11,359 bases of DNA. Source: Paracoccaceae bacterium (GTDB lineage Bacteria > Pseudomonadota > Alphaproteobacteria > Rhodobacterales > Rhodobacteraceae). Below are positions 1-6,257 of this stretch, piece after piece. A program made the translations under genes and the position numbers. The notes beneath the pieces were generated by a model that saw only the letters and a list, made by a program, of their open reading frames with translations, was not told where the DNA came from and made no database searches. Position 1 is the stretch's first letter. Each line of letters opens with the position of its first letter. Location of the stretch: assembly GCA_023260935.1 (NCBI GenBank), contig JALQTL010000089.1, forward strand, positions 1-11,359, read 5' to 3'.

Positions 1-744
1 GTTACAAAGCTTGTCATCACCGACCTGAAGAACCTGAAGGTCACCGAGATCGAGGCCGAGCGTTTCCTGCATGACGGCGGATTCGATTCGTCGAAGCGCT
101 ACTTCCTTGTGGCAGCCAATGCCCGCGGCAAGATAGCGGTGGTGGATACCAAGGAAGACAAGCTAACCGCGCTGGTCGAAACTGGCGGGCAGACCCCGCA
201 CCCGGGCCGGGGCGCGAACTTCAACCACCCCGTCTTCGGACCGGTCTGGTCGACCAGCCACCTTGGCGACGAATCCGTTGCGCTGATCGGGACAGACCCG
301 GAAGGCCACCCAGATCAGGCGTGGAAGATCGTCGATAGCTTCTATGCCCTTGGTGGCGGGTCGCTGTTCATCAAGACCCACCCGAACAGCACGCATCTTT
401 ACGTTGACGCGCCGCTGAACCCCGATGCGGAAACCTCGGCCTCGGTCGCGGTGTTCGACATTGCTGCGATGGGGGGTGACACATCGGTTGATCCCGAATT
501 CACCACCCTGCCGATCGGCGAGTGGGCGGGCATTGCCGATGGTCAGCCGCGCGTGGTGCAGCCCGAGTTCAACAAGGAAGGCACCGAAGTCTGGTTCTCG
601 GTCTGGAATGCGAAAGACAAGGAAAGCGCCATCGTTGTTGTCGATGACAAGACGCTGGAACTGAAGAAGGTCATCAAAGACCCGCGGATGATCACCCCGA
701 CCGGCAAGTTCAACGTGCTGAACACCCGGGACGACGTCTACTGA
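1..744 (+). CDS. nirS: cytochrome cd1 nitrite reductase NirS, C-terminal part (5' end outside window)
   Basis: Periplasmic dissimilatory nitrite reductase, reducing nitrite to NO at heme d1. Only the last 247 codons are present, open in frame from base 1 to the TGA at 742-744; the N-terminal cytochrome c domain and the start of the d1 beta-propeller lie upstream. Two histidines 43 residues apart are visible: His in FLHDGG (bases 70-72) and His in TPHPGRGAN (bases 199-201). This spacing matches the d1-pocket pair recalled as His345/His388 in Paracoccus pantotrophus NirS, so the active site looks intact. Other family stretches include GPVWSTSHLGD, GGGSLFIKTHP, RVVQPEFNKEG, EVWFSVWN and the C-terminal tail TPTGKFN..DDVY. 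It is followed by a 118-base gap and then the d1 assembly genes. Identification is very secure. Confidence 0.97.
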   Translation, partial: VTKLVITDLKNLKVTEIEAERFLHDGGFDSSKRYFLVAANARGKIAVVDTKEDKLTALVETGGQTPHPGRGANFNHPVFGPVWSTSHLGDESVALIGTDPEGHPDQAWKIVDSFYALGGGSLFIKTHPNSTHLYVDAPLNPDAETSASVAVFDIAAMGGDTSVDPEFTTLPIGEWAGIADGQPRVVQPEFNKEGTEVWFSVWNAKDKESAIVVVDDKTLELKKVIKDPRMITPTGKFNVLNTRDDVY

Positions 745-761
745 TCCTGCGCCAGCAGCCC

Positions 762-790
762 CTTCCCGGGCGGGAATATTGCCCGGGAAG
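762..790. repeat. perfect 10-bp inverted repeat (stem-loop) between nirS and nirE
   Basis: CTTCCCGGGC at 762-771 is perfectly complementary to GCCCGGGAAG at 781-790, with a 9-base loop GGGAATATT. It begins 18 bases after the nirS stop. There is no U-tract after the 3' arm, so it is a poor intrinsic terminator. Inference: it may protect the 3' end of nirS mRNA or cause partial termination/processing, so that abundant NirS is made in excess over the d1-assembly enzymes encoded downstream. Confidence 0.75.
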
Positions 791-795
791 ACCTT

Positions 796-825
796 GCAGG
801 GGCGTGCGCCACCGCAAACCCCTGC
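796..825. repeat. second, weaker inverted repeat in the nirS-nirE gap
   Basis: GCAGGGG at 796-802 pairs with CCCCTGC at 819-825 across a 16-base loop. The next bases CTTCC (826-830) are also complementary to GGAAG (786-790), the end of the upstream hairpin's 3' arm, so an extended form with a 5-base bulge would compete with the 762-790 hairpin. The competition is a pairing argument only; function is not known. The following pyrimidine-rich CTTCCTTTCC is not a clean U-tract. Confidence 0.4.
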
Positions 826-862
826 CTTCCTTTCCATCACAGCCAGTCGGGGACCGACAGCC

Positions 863-1669
863 ATGAAAGACCTTTCGATTGAACGCAACAGCGCGGTGTC
901 GCGGGGCCATGTCGACCTGATCGGCGCGGGCCCGGGCGACCCGGACCTGCTGACGGTCAAGGCCCTTCGCCTGATCCAGACTGCCGATGTTGTCGTGTTC
1001 GACCGGCTGGTCAGCCCCGAGATCATGGCGCTGATCCCGGCCCATGTGCAGCGCATCGACGTGGGCAAGCTGCCCCGTTGCCACAAGGTGCCCCAGGAAG
1101 ACATCAACGCGATGTTGGTTGATCTGGCCAGTCAGGGCCTGCGGGTGGCCCGCCTGAAAGGTGGCGATCCGCTGATCTTTGGCCGCGGTTCGGAAGAAGC
1201 CGCGATATGCCGCGCCGCCGGGGTTTCCTGCGATTATGTGCCGGGTATCACTTCGGCCCAGGGGGCGGCGTCCTCGACGGGTGTGCCGCTGACGCACCGG
1301 GGGCTTGCCACCGGCGTGCGCTATGTCACCGGGCACCGGGCCCGGGATGCCAGCCTTGATCTGGACTGGGCATCGCTTGCCAATGTGGAAACCACGCTGG
1401 TTGTCTACATGGGCGTGTCCAACATTGCCGAAATCGCCGAAAAGCTGATGGTCCACGGCATGCCGGCCGATCTGCCGGTGCTGGCTATTGCCTCGGCCAC
1501 CACCCCGCGTGAGACGCGGGTCGTGTCCTGCCTTGCCGGCATCGCGGCGGCGGTGGAACAGGCGGCGCCCGAAGCACCGGTGCTGTTCATCATCGGCCAT
1601 GTCGTCAGCCTGCTGGACGAATGCAGCCTGCTGCAAGATGCCCTTGGCGGGGTTCTGACCCATGCGTAG
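863..1669 (+). CDS. nirE: uroporphyrinogen-III C-methyltransferase NirE (heme d1 branch SUMT)
   Basis: S-adenosylmethionine-dependent methyltransferase that methylates C2 and C7 of uroporphyrinogen III to give precorrin-2, the entry to siroheme and heme d1; cytoplasmic. The 268-residue protein has the single-domain SUMT length, with no CysG-type dehydrogenase/ferrochelatase part. Family motifs: GAGPGDPDLLT at 21-31, VVVFDRLVS at 43-51, LKGGDPLIFGRGSEE at 98-112, PGITSAQGA at 127-135, PLTHRG at 142-147 and VTGHRA at 155-160. I chose the ATG at 863 because GGGGA lies about 9 bases upstream; the frame stays open further up to about 779, but that would run into the hairpin region. The 3' end overlaps nirC by 8 bases. 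Placement directly after nirS follows the Paracoccus order rather than Pseudomonas aeruginosa, where nirE is near the operon end. It could be labelled cobA by similarity, but the context says nirE. Confidence 0.93.
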   Translation: MKDLSIERNSAVSRGHVDLIGAGPGDPDLLTVKALRLIQTADVVVFDRLVSPEIMALIPAHVQRIDVGKLPRCHKVPQEDINAMLVDLASQGLRVARLKGGDPLIFGRGSEEAAICRAAGVSCDYVPGITSAQGAASSTGVPLTHRGLATGVRYVTGHRARDASLDLDWASLANVETTLVVYMGVSNIAEIAEKLMVHGMPADLPVLAIASATTPRETRVVSCLAGIAAAVEQAAPEAPVLFIIGHVVSLLDECSLLQDALGGVLTHA

Positions 1670-1967
1670 CCTTTGCGCCCTTCTGGTCTGCACGATGCCG
1701 GCAATGGCAGATGTGGCGCCAGACCGGGCGATGGCGCTTGAACATATGGTGATTCAGGATTGCGGGTCATGCCACGGGCTGACGCTGAAGGGCGGCCTTG
1801 GCCGCCCGCTGACCGCGCAGGCGCTGGCCGAGGCTGATCCCGAAATCCTGGCCCTTGTCATTCTTGACGGCATTCCCGGCACGGCCATGCCGCCGTGGCG
1901 CCCGCTTCTGACCGAGGATGAGGCGATGTGGATTGCCGACTATCTGAAAACGAAGGAAAGCCCATGA
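1662..1967 (+). CDS. nirC: periplasmic monoheme cytochrome c NirC
   Basis: Small class I c-type cytochrome of the nir operon, proposed to pass electrons in d1 maturation or to NirS. The 101-residue precursor has a short hydrophobic signal sequence with likely cleavage after AMA (residues 14-16). One heme c site, CGSCH, is at 34-38 with His38 as proximal ligand. The distal ligand is probably Met76 in GTAMPPW, and the usual C-terminal cytochrome helix follows (EDEAMWIADYLK). The start overlaps the nirE end by 8 bases and the stop overlaps the nirF start as ATGA, so translation is probably coupled to both neighbours. The signal peptide is short but acceptable. Its precise role in d1 biogenesis is less settled than that of its neighbours. 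Confidence 0.9.
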   Translation: MRSLCALLVCTMPAMADVAPDRAMALEHMVIQDCGSCHGLTLKGGLGRPLTAQALAEADPEILALVILDGIPGTAMPPWRPLLTEDEAMWIADYLKTKESP

Positions 1968-3109
1968 ACCGCCTTCTTGCCCTTGCCCTTCTTTCTCTGC
2001 CCTTGCAGCCCCTGCCTGCCCTTGCGCAGGCCACGGGTGATCTGGGTCTGGTCATCGAACGCGCGACCGGCAGCCTTCTGGTGGTGGACCGGTCAGACCG
2101 GGCGGCGGTGGGCCGCGTCGAAGGGCTTGGCGATCTGTCGCATGCGTCGATGACCTACAGCCCTGATGAACGCTTTGCCTTCGTCTTTGGCCGCGATGGC
2201 GGGCTTTCCAAGGTTGACATGCTGTCGCGGCAGGTGGTGGCGCGCAGCGTGCAGGCCGGCAATTCCATCGGTGGGGCGATTTCCGATGATGGCCGCCTTG
2301 TTGCCGTCTCCAACTACGAACCCGGCGGGGTGAAGGTGTTTGACGCCGATACGCTGGCGCTGGTCGCCGACATTCCCGCTGCCGGAAAGACCATCGGCCT
2401 TGTCGATGTGCCCGGCCGCCGCTTTGCCTGGACGGTCTGGGACACGGGCGAGGTATTCCTGGGCGATTTCTCGGCCGCGGAGCCGCAGGTGACCCTGATC
2501 GGCAACGCGGGCAAAAACCCCTTTGATGCGGTGCTGACGGATGATGCCCATACCTATCTGGTGGGCCTGTTCGGGGAAAAGGGCGTGACGGCCTTCGATC
2601 TGTGGTCTGCCACGCCGAAGCCGGTGAAGTTCCTGAAGGATTACGGCAAGCCGTCGGAAGATCTGCCGGTCTACAAGATGCCGCATCTTCAGGGCTGGGC
2701 CTTTGCCGAAGGCCAATATGCCCTGCCGGCTGTGGGCCAGCATGAAATCCTGTGGGTAGACCGGCAAAGCCTTCAGGAAACGGGCCGCACCCCTGTGCAT
2801 GGCCAGCCCGTCTTCATCATCGCGCAGCCTGCCTCACCCTATGTCTGGGTGAACTTTGCGACCCCGCTGAACGATACCGTGCAGGTGGTCGACAGCCGCG
2901 ATCACAGCGTGGTGGCCACGCTGACGCCGGGCAAGGCGGTGTTGCATATGGAATTCGCGCCCCGCGGGGCCGAGGTCTGGATTTCCAGCCGCGATGACAA
3001 CCGGGTGCTGATCTATGACACCCGCAGCCGCGAAAAGCTGGGGGAGATCGAGGCCAAGGCGCCTTCGGGCATCTTTTTTACCGCGCGTGCGCACCGGCCG
3101 GGGCTTTAG
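1964..3109 (+). CDS. nirF: heme d1 biosynthesis protein NirF (periplasmic beta-propeller)
   Basis: Periplasmic d1-type eight-bladed propeller protein needed late in heme d1 biosynthesis; Paracoccus NirF is known to bind d1. I chose the ATG at 1964 (381 residues) because it forms an ATGA overlap with the nirC stop, has AAGGAAA about 5-11 bases upstream, and gives a clean signal peptide: hydrophobic residues 4-20 and cleavage after ALA at 19-21. The upstream in-frame extension to 1928 would spoil this. There is no lipobox cysteine, so it should be soluble, unlike the lipoprotein form recalled for Pseudomonas aeruginosa. His60, in DLSHASMTYSPDERF, sits where the functionally important conserved histidine near the mature N-terminus is expected. 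Propeller repeats include YSPDERFAFVFGRDG, ISDDGRLVAVSNY and FAPRGAEVWISSRDDN. The tail APSGIFFTARAH parallels the tails of NirS and NirN. nirDL follows after 3 bases. Confidence 0.93.
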   Translation: MNRLLALALLSLPLQPLPALAQATGDLGLVIERATGSLLVVDRSDRAAVGRVEGLGDLSHASMTYSPDERFAFVFGRDGGLSKVDMLSRQVVARSVQAGNSIGGAISDDGRLVAVSNYEPGGVKVFDADTLALVADIPAAGKTIGLVDVPGRRFAWTVWDTGEVFLGDFSAAEPQVTLIGNAGKNPFDAVLTDDAHTYLVGLFGEKGVTAFDLWSATPKPVKFLKDYGKPSEDLPVYKMPHLQGWAFAEGQYALPAVGQHEILWVDRQSLQETGRTPVHGQPVFIIAQPASPYVWVNFATPLNDTVQVVDSRDHSVVATLTPGKAVLHMEFAPRGAEVWISSRDDNRVLIYDTRSREKLGEIEAKAPSGIFFTARAHRPGL

Positions 3110-3112
3110 GCG

Positions 3113-4090
3113 ATGGACCGGATCGATCCCCTGGACGCGCGATTGCTGGATGATTTCCAGCGCGACCTGCCGCTGGACCCGCGCCCCTTCCGTCGGATGG
3201 CCGCCCAGCTTGGTCTGTGCGAGGCTTCGGTGCTGGACCGGTTGTCGCGGATGCAGGCGCAGGGGCGGATTGCCCGGGTCGGGGCCACGGTGCGGCCCAA
3301 TACCATCGGGGCATCAACCCTTGCCGCCATGGCCGTGCCCGAAGACCGGGTGGAGGCGGTGGCGGCCATCGTGGGCGCGGAACCGGGAGTAAACCATTCC
3401 TACCTGCGCGAGGCAGAGTGGAACCTTTGGTTCGTGGCTACCGCGGCGGATGGGGCGGAGCTTGCGGCCGCACTGGACAGGATTTCCCGCAAAAGCGGCC
3501 TGCGGGTCATGGACCTGCGGTTGCGCCGCGCGTTCAACATCGATCTGGGGTTCCGCCTGTCTGGGCCCCCTGCGTTGATGACGGGCGGGCGCGAAGCGGT
3601 GCCGCAGATCCTGACGGATGCCGACCGCCCGCTTTTGCAGGCGCTGACCGAAGGGTTGCCGCTGATTGAGGCCCCCTTTGCCGCGCTGGCCACAAGGCTG
3701 GGCCGCAGCGAGGCGCAGGTCTTGCAGCGCATCGCGCTGCTGCTGGGGGCGGGCATCATCACCCGACTGGGGGTGATCGTGCGGCACCGCGCGCTGGGCT
3801 GGACATCGAACGCCATGGTCGTCTGGGATATTCCCGCCAAGGCCGTTGGGCAGGCCGGGTGCCGCCTTGCCGCGCATCCGGGTGTAACGCTTTGTTATGA
3901 GCGCAGCCCCGTGCCGGGGGCATGGCCTTACCGGCTGTATTGCATGATCCACGCCAGAAGCCGCGCGCAGGCCTTGCAGGTGCTGGATGGCGCGCGGCGC
4001 CTGCCAGAGCTTGCGGGGGTGCCGCACCGGGTTCTCTTTTCCACCCGCTGCTTCAAGCAGTCGGGCGCAAGGATTGCCGAGGTCGCATGA
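3113..4090 (+). CDS. nirDL: fused siroheme decarboxylase NirDL
   Basis: Natural fusion of NirD and NirL, two Lrp/AsnC-like subunits of the siroheme decarboxylase that converts siroheme to 12,18-didecarboxysiroheme in the cytoplasm. The 325-residue protein is about twice the size of NirG or NirH. Residues 1-150 are the NirD half: winged-helix segment about 5-60, then the ferredoxin-like part with NHSYLREAEWNLWFV at 94-108. Residues about 164-325 repeat the fold as the NirL half: helix-turn-helix-like segment 169-220, then LCYERSPVPGAWPYRLYCMIHARSR at about 260-284 (key residues Tyr262, Arg264, Trp271, Tyr273, His280). The NirD half keeps the H-x-Y-x-R pattern (His95, Tyr97, Arg99), while the NirL half has Leu260 where the histidine would be. 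The start follows the nirF stop by 3 bases with only a weak Shine-Dalgarno (AGGCG), and the stop overlaps nirG as ATGA. Despite the Lrp-like fold, DNA binding is not expected. Confidence 0.92.
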   Translation: MDRIDPLDARLLDDFQRDLPLDPRPFRRMAAQLGLCEASVLDRLSRMQAQGRIARVGATVRPNTIGASTLAAMAVPEDRVEAVAAIVGAEPGVNHSYLREAEWNLWFVATAADGAELAAALDRISRKSGLRVMDLRLRRAFNIDLGFRLSGPPALMTGGREAVPQILTDADRPLLQALTEGLPLIEAPFAALATRLGRSEAQVLQRIALLLGAGIITRLGVIVRHRALGWTSNAMVVWDIPAKAVGQAGCRLAAHPGVTLCYERSPVPGAWPYRLYCMIHARSRAQALQVLDGARRLPELAGVPHRVLFSTRCFKQSGARIAEVA

Positions 4091-4560
4091 AACGCAAAGC
4101 CCTTCCTTCGGACGCACTGGATGGCATCGACCGGGTGCTGATCAACCGCCTTCAGGACGGGCTGCCGATCGTGCCCGCCCCCTTTGCGGCGTTGGCCGGT
4201 GAAACCGGCCTTACCGAAGACGCGCTGGTGGACCGCATTTCGCGCCTGCGGGAGATCGGGGCCATCACCCGTTTTGGCCCGTTTCTGGATGCGGCGGCCA
4301 TGGGCGGGGCGTTTTGCCTGTGCGCCATGTCGGTGCCGGAAGGGCGTTTCGACGAGGTCATGACTTTGGTCAATGCCCATGCCGAGGTTGCCCATAATTA
4401 TGAACGTCAGCACCACCTGAACATGTGGTTCGTGCTGGCCTGCGAACGGTCGGAACAGATTGCACGGGTGGCGGCGCAGATCACGGAAGAGACGGGCCTG
4501 ATGGTTCATCTTTTCCCTAAACTGAAAGAATTCTTCATCGGCTTCCGGGTCAACGCATGA
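4087..4560 (+). CDS. nirG: siroheme decarboxylase subunit NirG
   Basis: AsnC/Lrp-fold subunit of the siroheme decarboxylase complex, 157 residues. It resembles the NirD half of the upstream fusion: N-terminal winged-helix segment about 11-65, then VAHNYERQHHLNMWFVLACE at 101-120 carrying His103, Tyr105 and Arg107, and the C-terminal FPKLKEFFIGFRV (143-155), parallel to FNIDLGFRL at the end of the NirD half. The ATG at 4087 overlaps the nirDL stop by 4 bases; the frame remains open upstream to about 3922, but that extension lies inside the NirL coding region and is not credible. The end overlaps the nirH start by 4 bases. Assignment as G rather than H rests on NirD-like sequence and on gene order D-L-G-H. 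Confidence 0.9.
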   Translation: MKRKALPSDALDGIDRVLINRLQDGLPIVPAPFAALAGETGLTEDALVDRISRLREIGAITRFGPFLDAAAMGGAFCLCAMSVPEGRFDEVMTLVNAHAEVAHNYERQHHLNMWFVLACERSEQIARVAAQITEETGLMVHLFPKLKEFFIGFRVNA

Positions 4561-5042
4561 TGATCGACGCCATCGACAAGCGCATTCTTCAGGCCACCGC
4601 GGGCGGGCTGCCGCTGACGCCCCATCCCTTCGCCGAGGTCGGAAGCTGGCTGGGCCTTTCCGAGGCAGCGGTGATCGACCGCATGGCCGCAATGCAGGCA
4701 GCCGGTGTGATCCGCAGGATTGCCGTGGCGCCCAATCATTACGCACTGGGGATGGTCGCCAACGGGATGAGCGTCTGGGATGTGGAGGATGCGCAGGCCG
4801 AACCACTGGGCGAAAGGGTTGGCGCGCTGCCCTTCGTCAGCCACTGCTATCTGCGCCCGCGCAGCCTGCCTGAATGGCCCTATAACCTGTTTGCCATGAT
4901 CCACGGCGCCAGCCGCGACGAGGTGGAAGAAAAGCGGGCCGAAGTTGCCCGCATTCTGGGCCCTGCCTGCCGCAGCCATGACATCCTGTATTCCACCCGC
5001 ATCCTGAAAAAGACAGGCATGCGCTTCGCCGAAGGAGGCTGA
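4557..5042 (+). CDS. nirH: siroheme decarboxylase subunit NirH
   Basis: AsnC/Lrp-fold subunit of the siroheme decarboxylase complex, 161 residues from the ATG at 4557. A second ATG follows immediately at 4560, so the protein may start Met-Met or one residue later. Winged-helix segment at about 3-55; ferredoxin-like part with SHCYLRPRSLPEWPYNLFAM at 95-114 and IHGASR just after; C-terminal LYSTRILKKTGMRF at 144-157, closely parallel to LFSTRCFKQSGARI at the end of the NirL half. It is therefore the NirL-type paralogue, but it retains His96 before CYLR, where NirL has leucine. The start overlaps the nirG stop as ATGA. The final codons contain the strong ribosome binding site of nirJ. Confidence 0.9.
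   Translation: MMIDAIDKRILQATAGGLPLTPHPFAEVGSWLGLSEAAVIDRMAAMQAAGVIRRIAVAPNHYALGMVANGMSVWDVEDAQAEPLGERVGALPFVSHCYLRPRSLPEWPYNLFAMIHGASRDEVEEKRAEVARILGPACRSHDILYSTRILKKTGMRFAEGG
5032..5038 (+). promoter_or_regulatory. strong Shine-Dalgarno for nirJ
   Basis: AAGGAGG, a full match to the anti-Shine-Dalgarno core, lies inside the last codons of nirH and 7 bases before the nirJ ATG at 5046. It is the best ribosome binding site in the window and fixes the nirJ start. Most of the other nir genes appear to rely on overlap coupling with weak sites. Confidence 0.85.
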
Positions 5043-5045
5043 GGC

Positions 5046-6257
5046 ATGTTCCGGCTGACCCAATACATGCGCGAACTGACAGATCCCACTCCCGTGCGTC
5101 GGCGCAACGGAGCGGTCAAGCCGGTGGTGATCTGGAACCTGACCCGGCGCTGCAACCTGCGCTGCCGGCATTGCTATACTACCAGCGCGGATGTGCCTTT
5201 TCCGGGCGAGCTTTCGCATGAACAGGCGATGGCGGTGCTGGATGACCTGCATGCCTTTGGCATTCCCGCACTGATCCTTTCGGGTGGCGAGCCGCTTTCG
5301 CGCTTCGATTTCTTTTCCCTTGCCGAACGGGCGCGGGAACTGGGGTTCCGCCACCTTAGCCTGTCGACGAACGGCACCCGGGTGGCCCCGCATATCGACC
5401 GGATCGCAGATCTGGGGTTTGATTACGTCGGCATCTCGCTGGATGGCATCGGGGCCATGAATGACTGGTTCCGGGGGGTGGACGGCGCCTTTGACGAGGC
5501 CCTTGCCGGGGTGCGCGCCTGCAAGGCGCGGGGGGTCAAGGTGGGCCTGCGCTTCACCATCACCGAAGACAATGCCGACATGCTGCCCGCGATGCTGGAC
5601 CTGTGCGAAGCCGAAGGGGTGGACAAGTTCTATCTGTCGCATCTGGTCTATGCCGGGCGTGGCGACAAGCACCGGGGCGATGATACCGCCCATACCCGCA
5701 CCCGAAATGCGATGGATGTGCTGATTGGCCGGGCCTGGGCCGCGATCGAGGGCGGGCGGCCGCTGGAAATTGTCACCGGCAACAACGATACCGATGCTGT
5801 CTGGTTCCTGGCTTGGGCGGAACGGAACTTCCATGCCGACCGCGTGGCCCATGTGGCCGCGCATCTGGAAGCCTGGGGCGGCAATTCCAGCGGGCTTGGC
5901 GTGGCCAACATCGATCCACAGGGAAAGGTGCATCCCGATACCTACTGGTCGGATTACACCGTGGGGTCGGTCAAGACCGACAGTTTCAGCAGCCTGTGGA
6001 CCGGGTCAGACCCGATGCTGGCCACGCTGCGCCAGCGGCCGCGACCGCTGAAGGGGCGCTGCGGGGCCTGCGCCTTCAAGGACATCTGCGGCGGCAATAC
6101 CCGCATCCGCGCGCTTCAGGTTTCGGGCGACCCTTGGGCCGAAGATCCGGCCTGTTACATGACCAATGCCGAAATCGGCGTCGATGACGCGGCCCAGCGT
6201 CTGACCGTCACGCCGTTCAGGGGAAAAAGCCATGATCCGGCGCATCGCTTCGCTTAG
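5046..6257 (+). CDS. nirJ: radical SAM heme d1 biosynthesis protein NirJ
   Basis: Cytoplasmic radical S-adenosylmethionine enzyme that replaces the propionate side chains of 12,18-didecarboxysiroheme with the oxo groups of heme d1 (final product still debated). The 403-residue protein carries the radical SAM cluster motif CNLRCRHCY at 36-44 (Cys36, Cys40, Cys43), the SAM-binding SGGEP at 79-83, and LSTNGTRV and GISLDG further along the barrel. A SPASM-type auxiliary cluster region lies near the C-terminus: CGACAFKDICGGNTR with Cys339, Cys342 and Cys348, then DPACYM with Cys370. Start chosen at 5046 from the AAGGAGG site; the gap from nirH is 3 bases. The 3' end overlaps nirN by 26 bases. PqqE/heme-maturase-like SPASM proteins are the nearest alternatives, but the operon context settles the name. 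Confidence 0.95.
   Translation: MFRLTQYMRELTDPTPVRRRNGAVKPVVIWNLTRRCNLRCRHCYTTSADVPFPGELSHEQAMAVLDDLHAFGIPALILSGGEPLSRFDFFSLAERARELGFRHLSLSTNGTRVAPHIDRIADLGFDYVGISLDGIGAMNDWFRGVDGAFDEALAGVRACKARGVKVGLRFTITEDNADMLPAMLDLCEAEGVDKFYLSHLVYAGRGDKHRGDDTAHTRTRNAMDVLIGRAWAAIEGGRPLEIVTGNNDTDAVWFLAWAERNFHADRVAHVAAHLEAWGGNSSGLGVANIDPQGKVHPDTYWSDYTVGSVKTDSFSSLWTGSDPMLATLRQRPRPLKGRCGACAFKDICGGNTRIRALQVSGDPWAEDPACYMTNAEIGVDDAAQRLTVTPFRGKSHDPAHRFA

Noticed and set aside
762..790. Intrinsic terminator for nirS
   Set aside because: The stem is good, but no run of T follows and the downstream nir genes have no other visible promoter in the gap; kept only as a stem-loop of unknown function.
779..862. Upstream extension of nirE to a TTG near 779
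   Set aside because: It would include the hairpin and second stem, while the ATG at 863 has a Shine-Dalgarno-like GGGGA and begins shortly before the conserved domain.
163..1107. Minus-strand open frame spanning the nirS-nirE gap
   Set aside because: Covers the nirS end and the nirE start; no recognisable domain and no promoter or ribosome binding site for it.
4360..4373. FNR-like ATGA-N6-TCAA within nirG
   Set aside because: One core mismatch, inside conserved coding sequence, and not placed ahead of a gene start.
4506..5933. Long open frame on the minus strand (475 codons) opposite nirG-nirH-nirJ
   Set aside because: Low-complexity, His/Arg/Gln-rich translation without recognisable domains, lying wholly opposite well-supported genes; typical shadow in GC-rich DNA.
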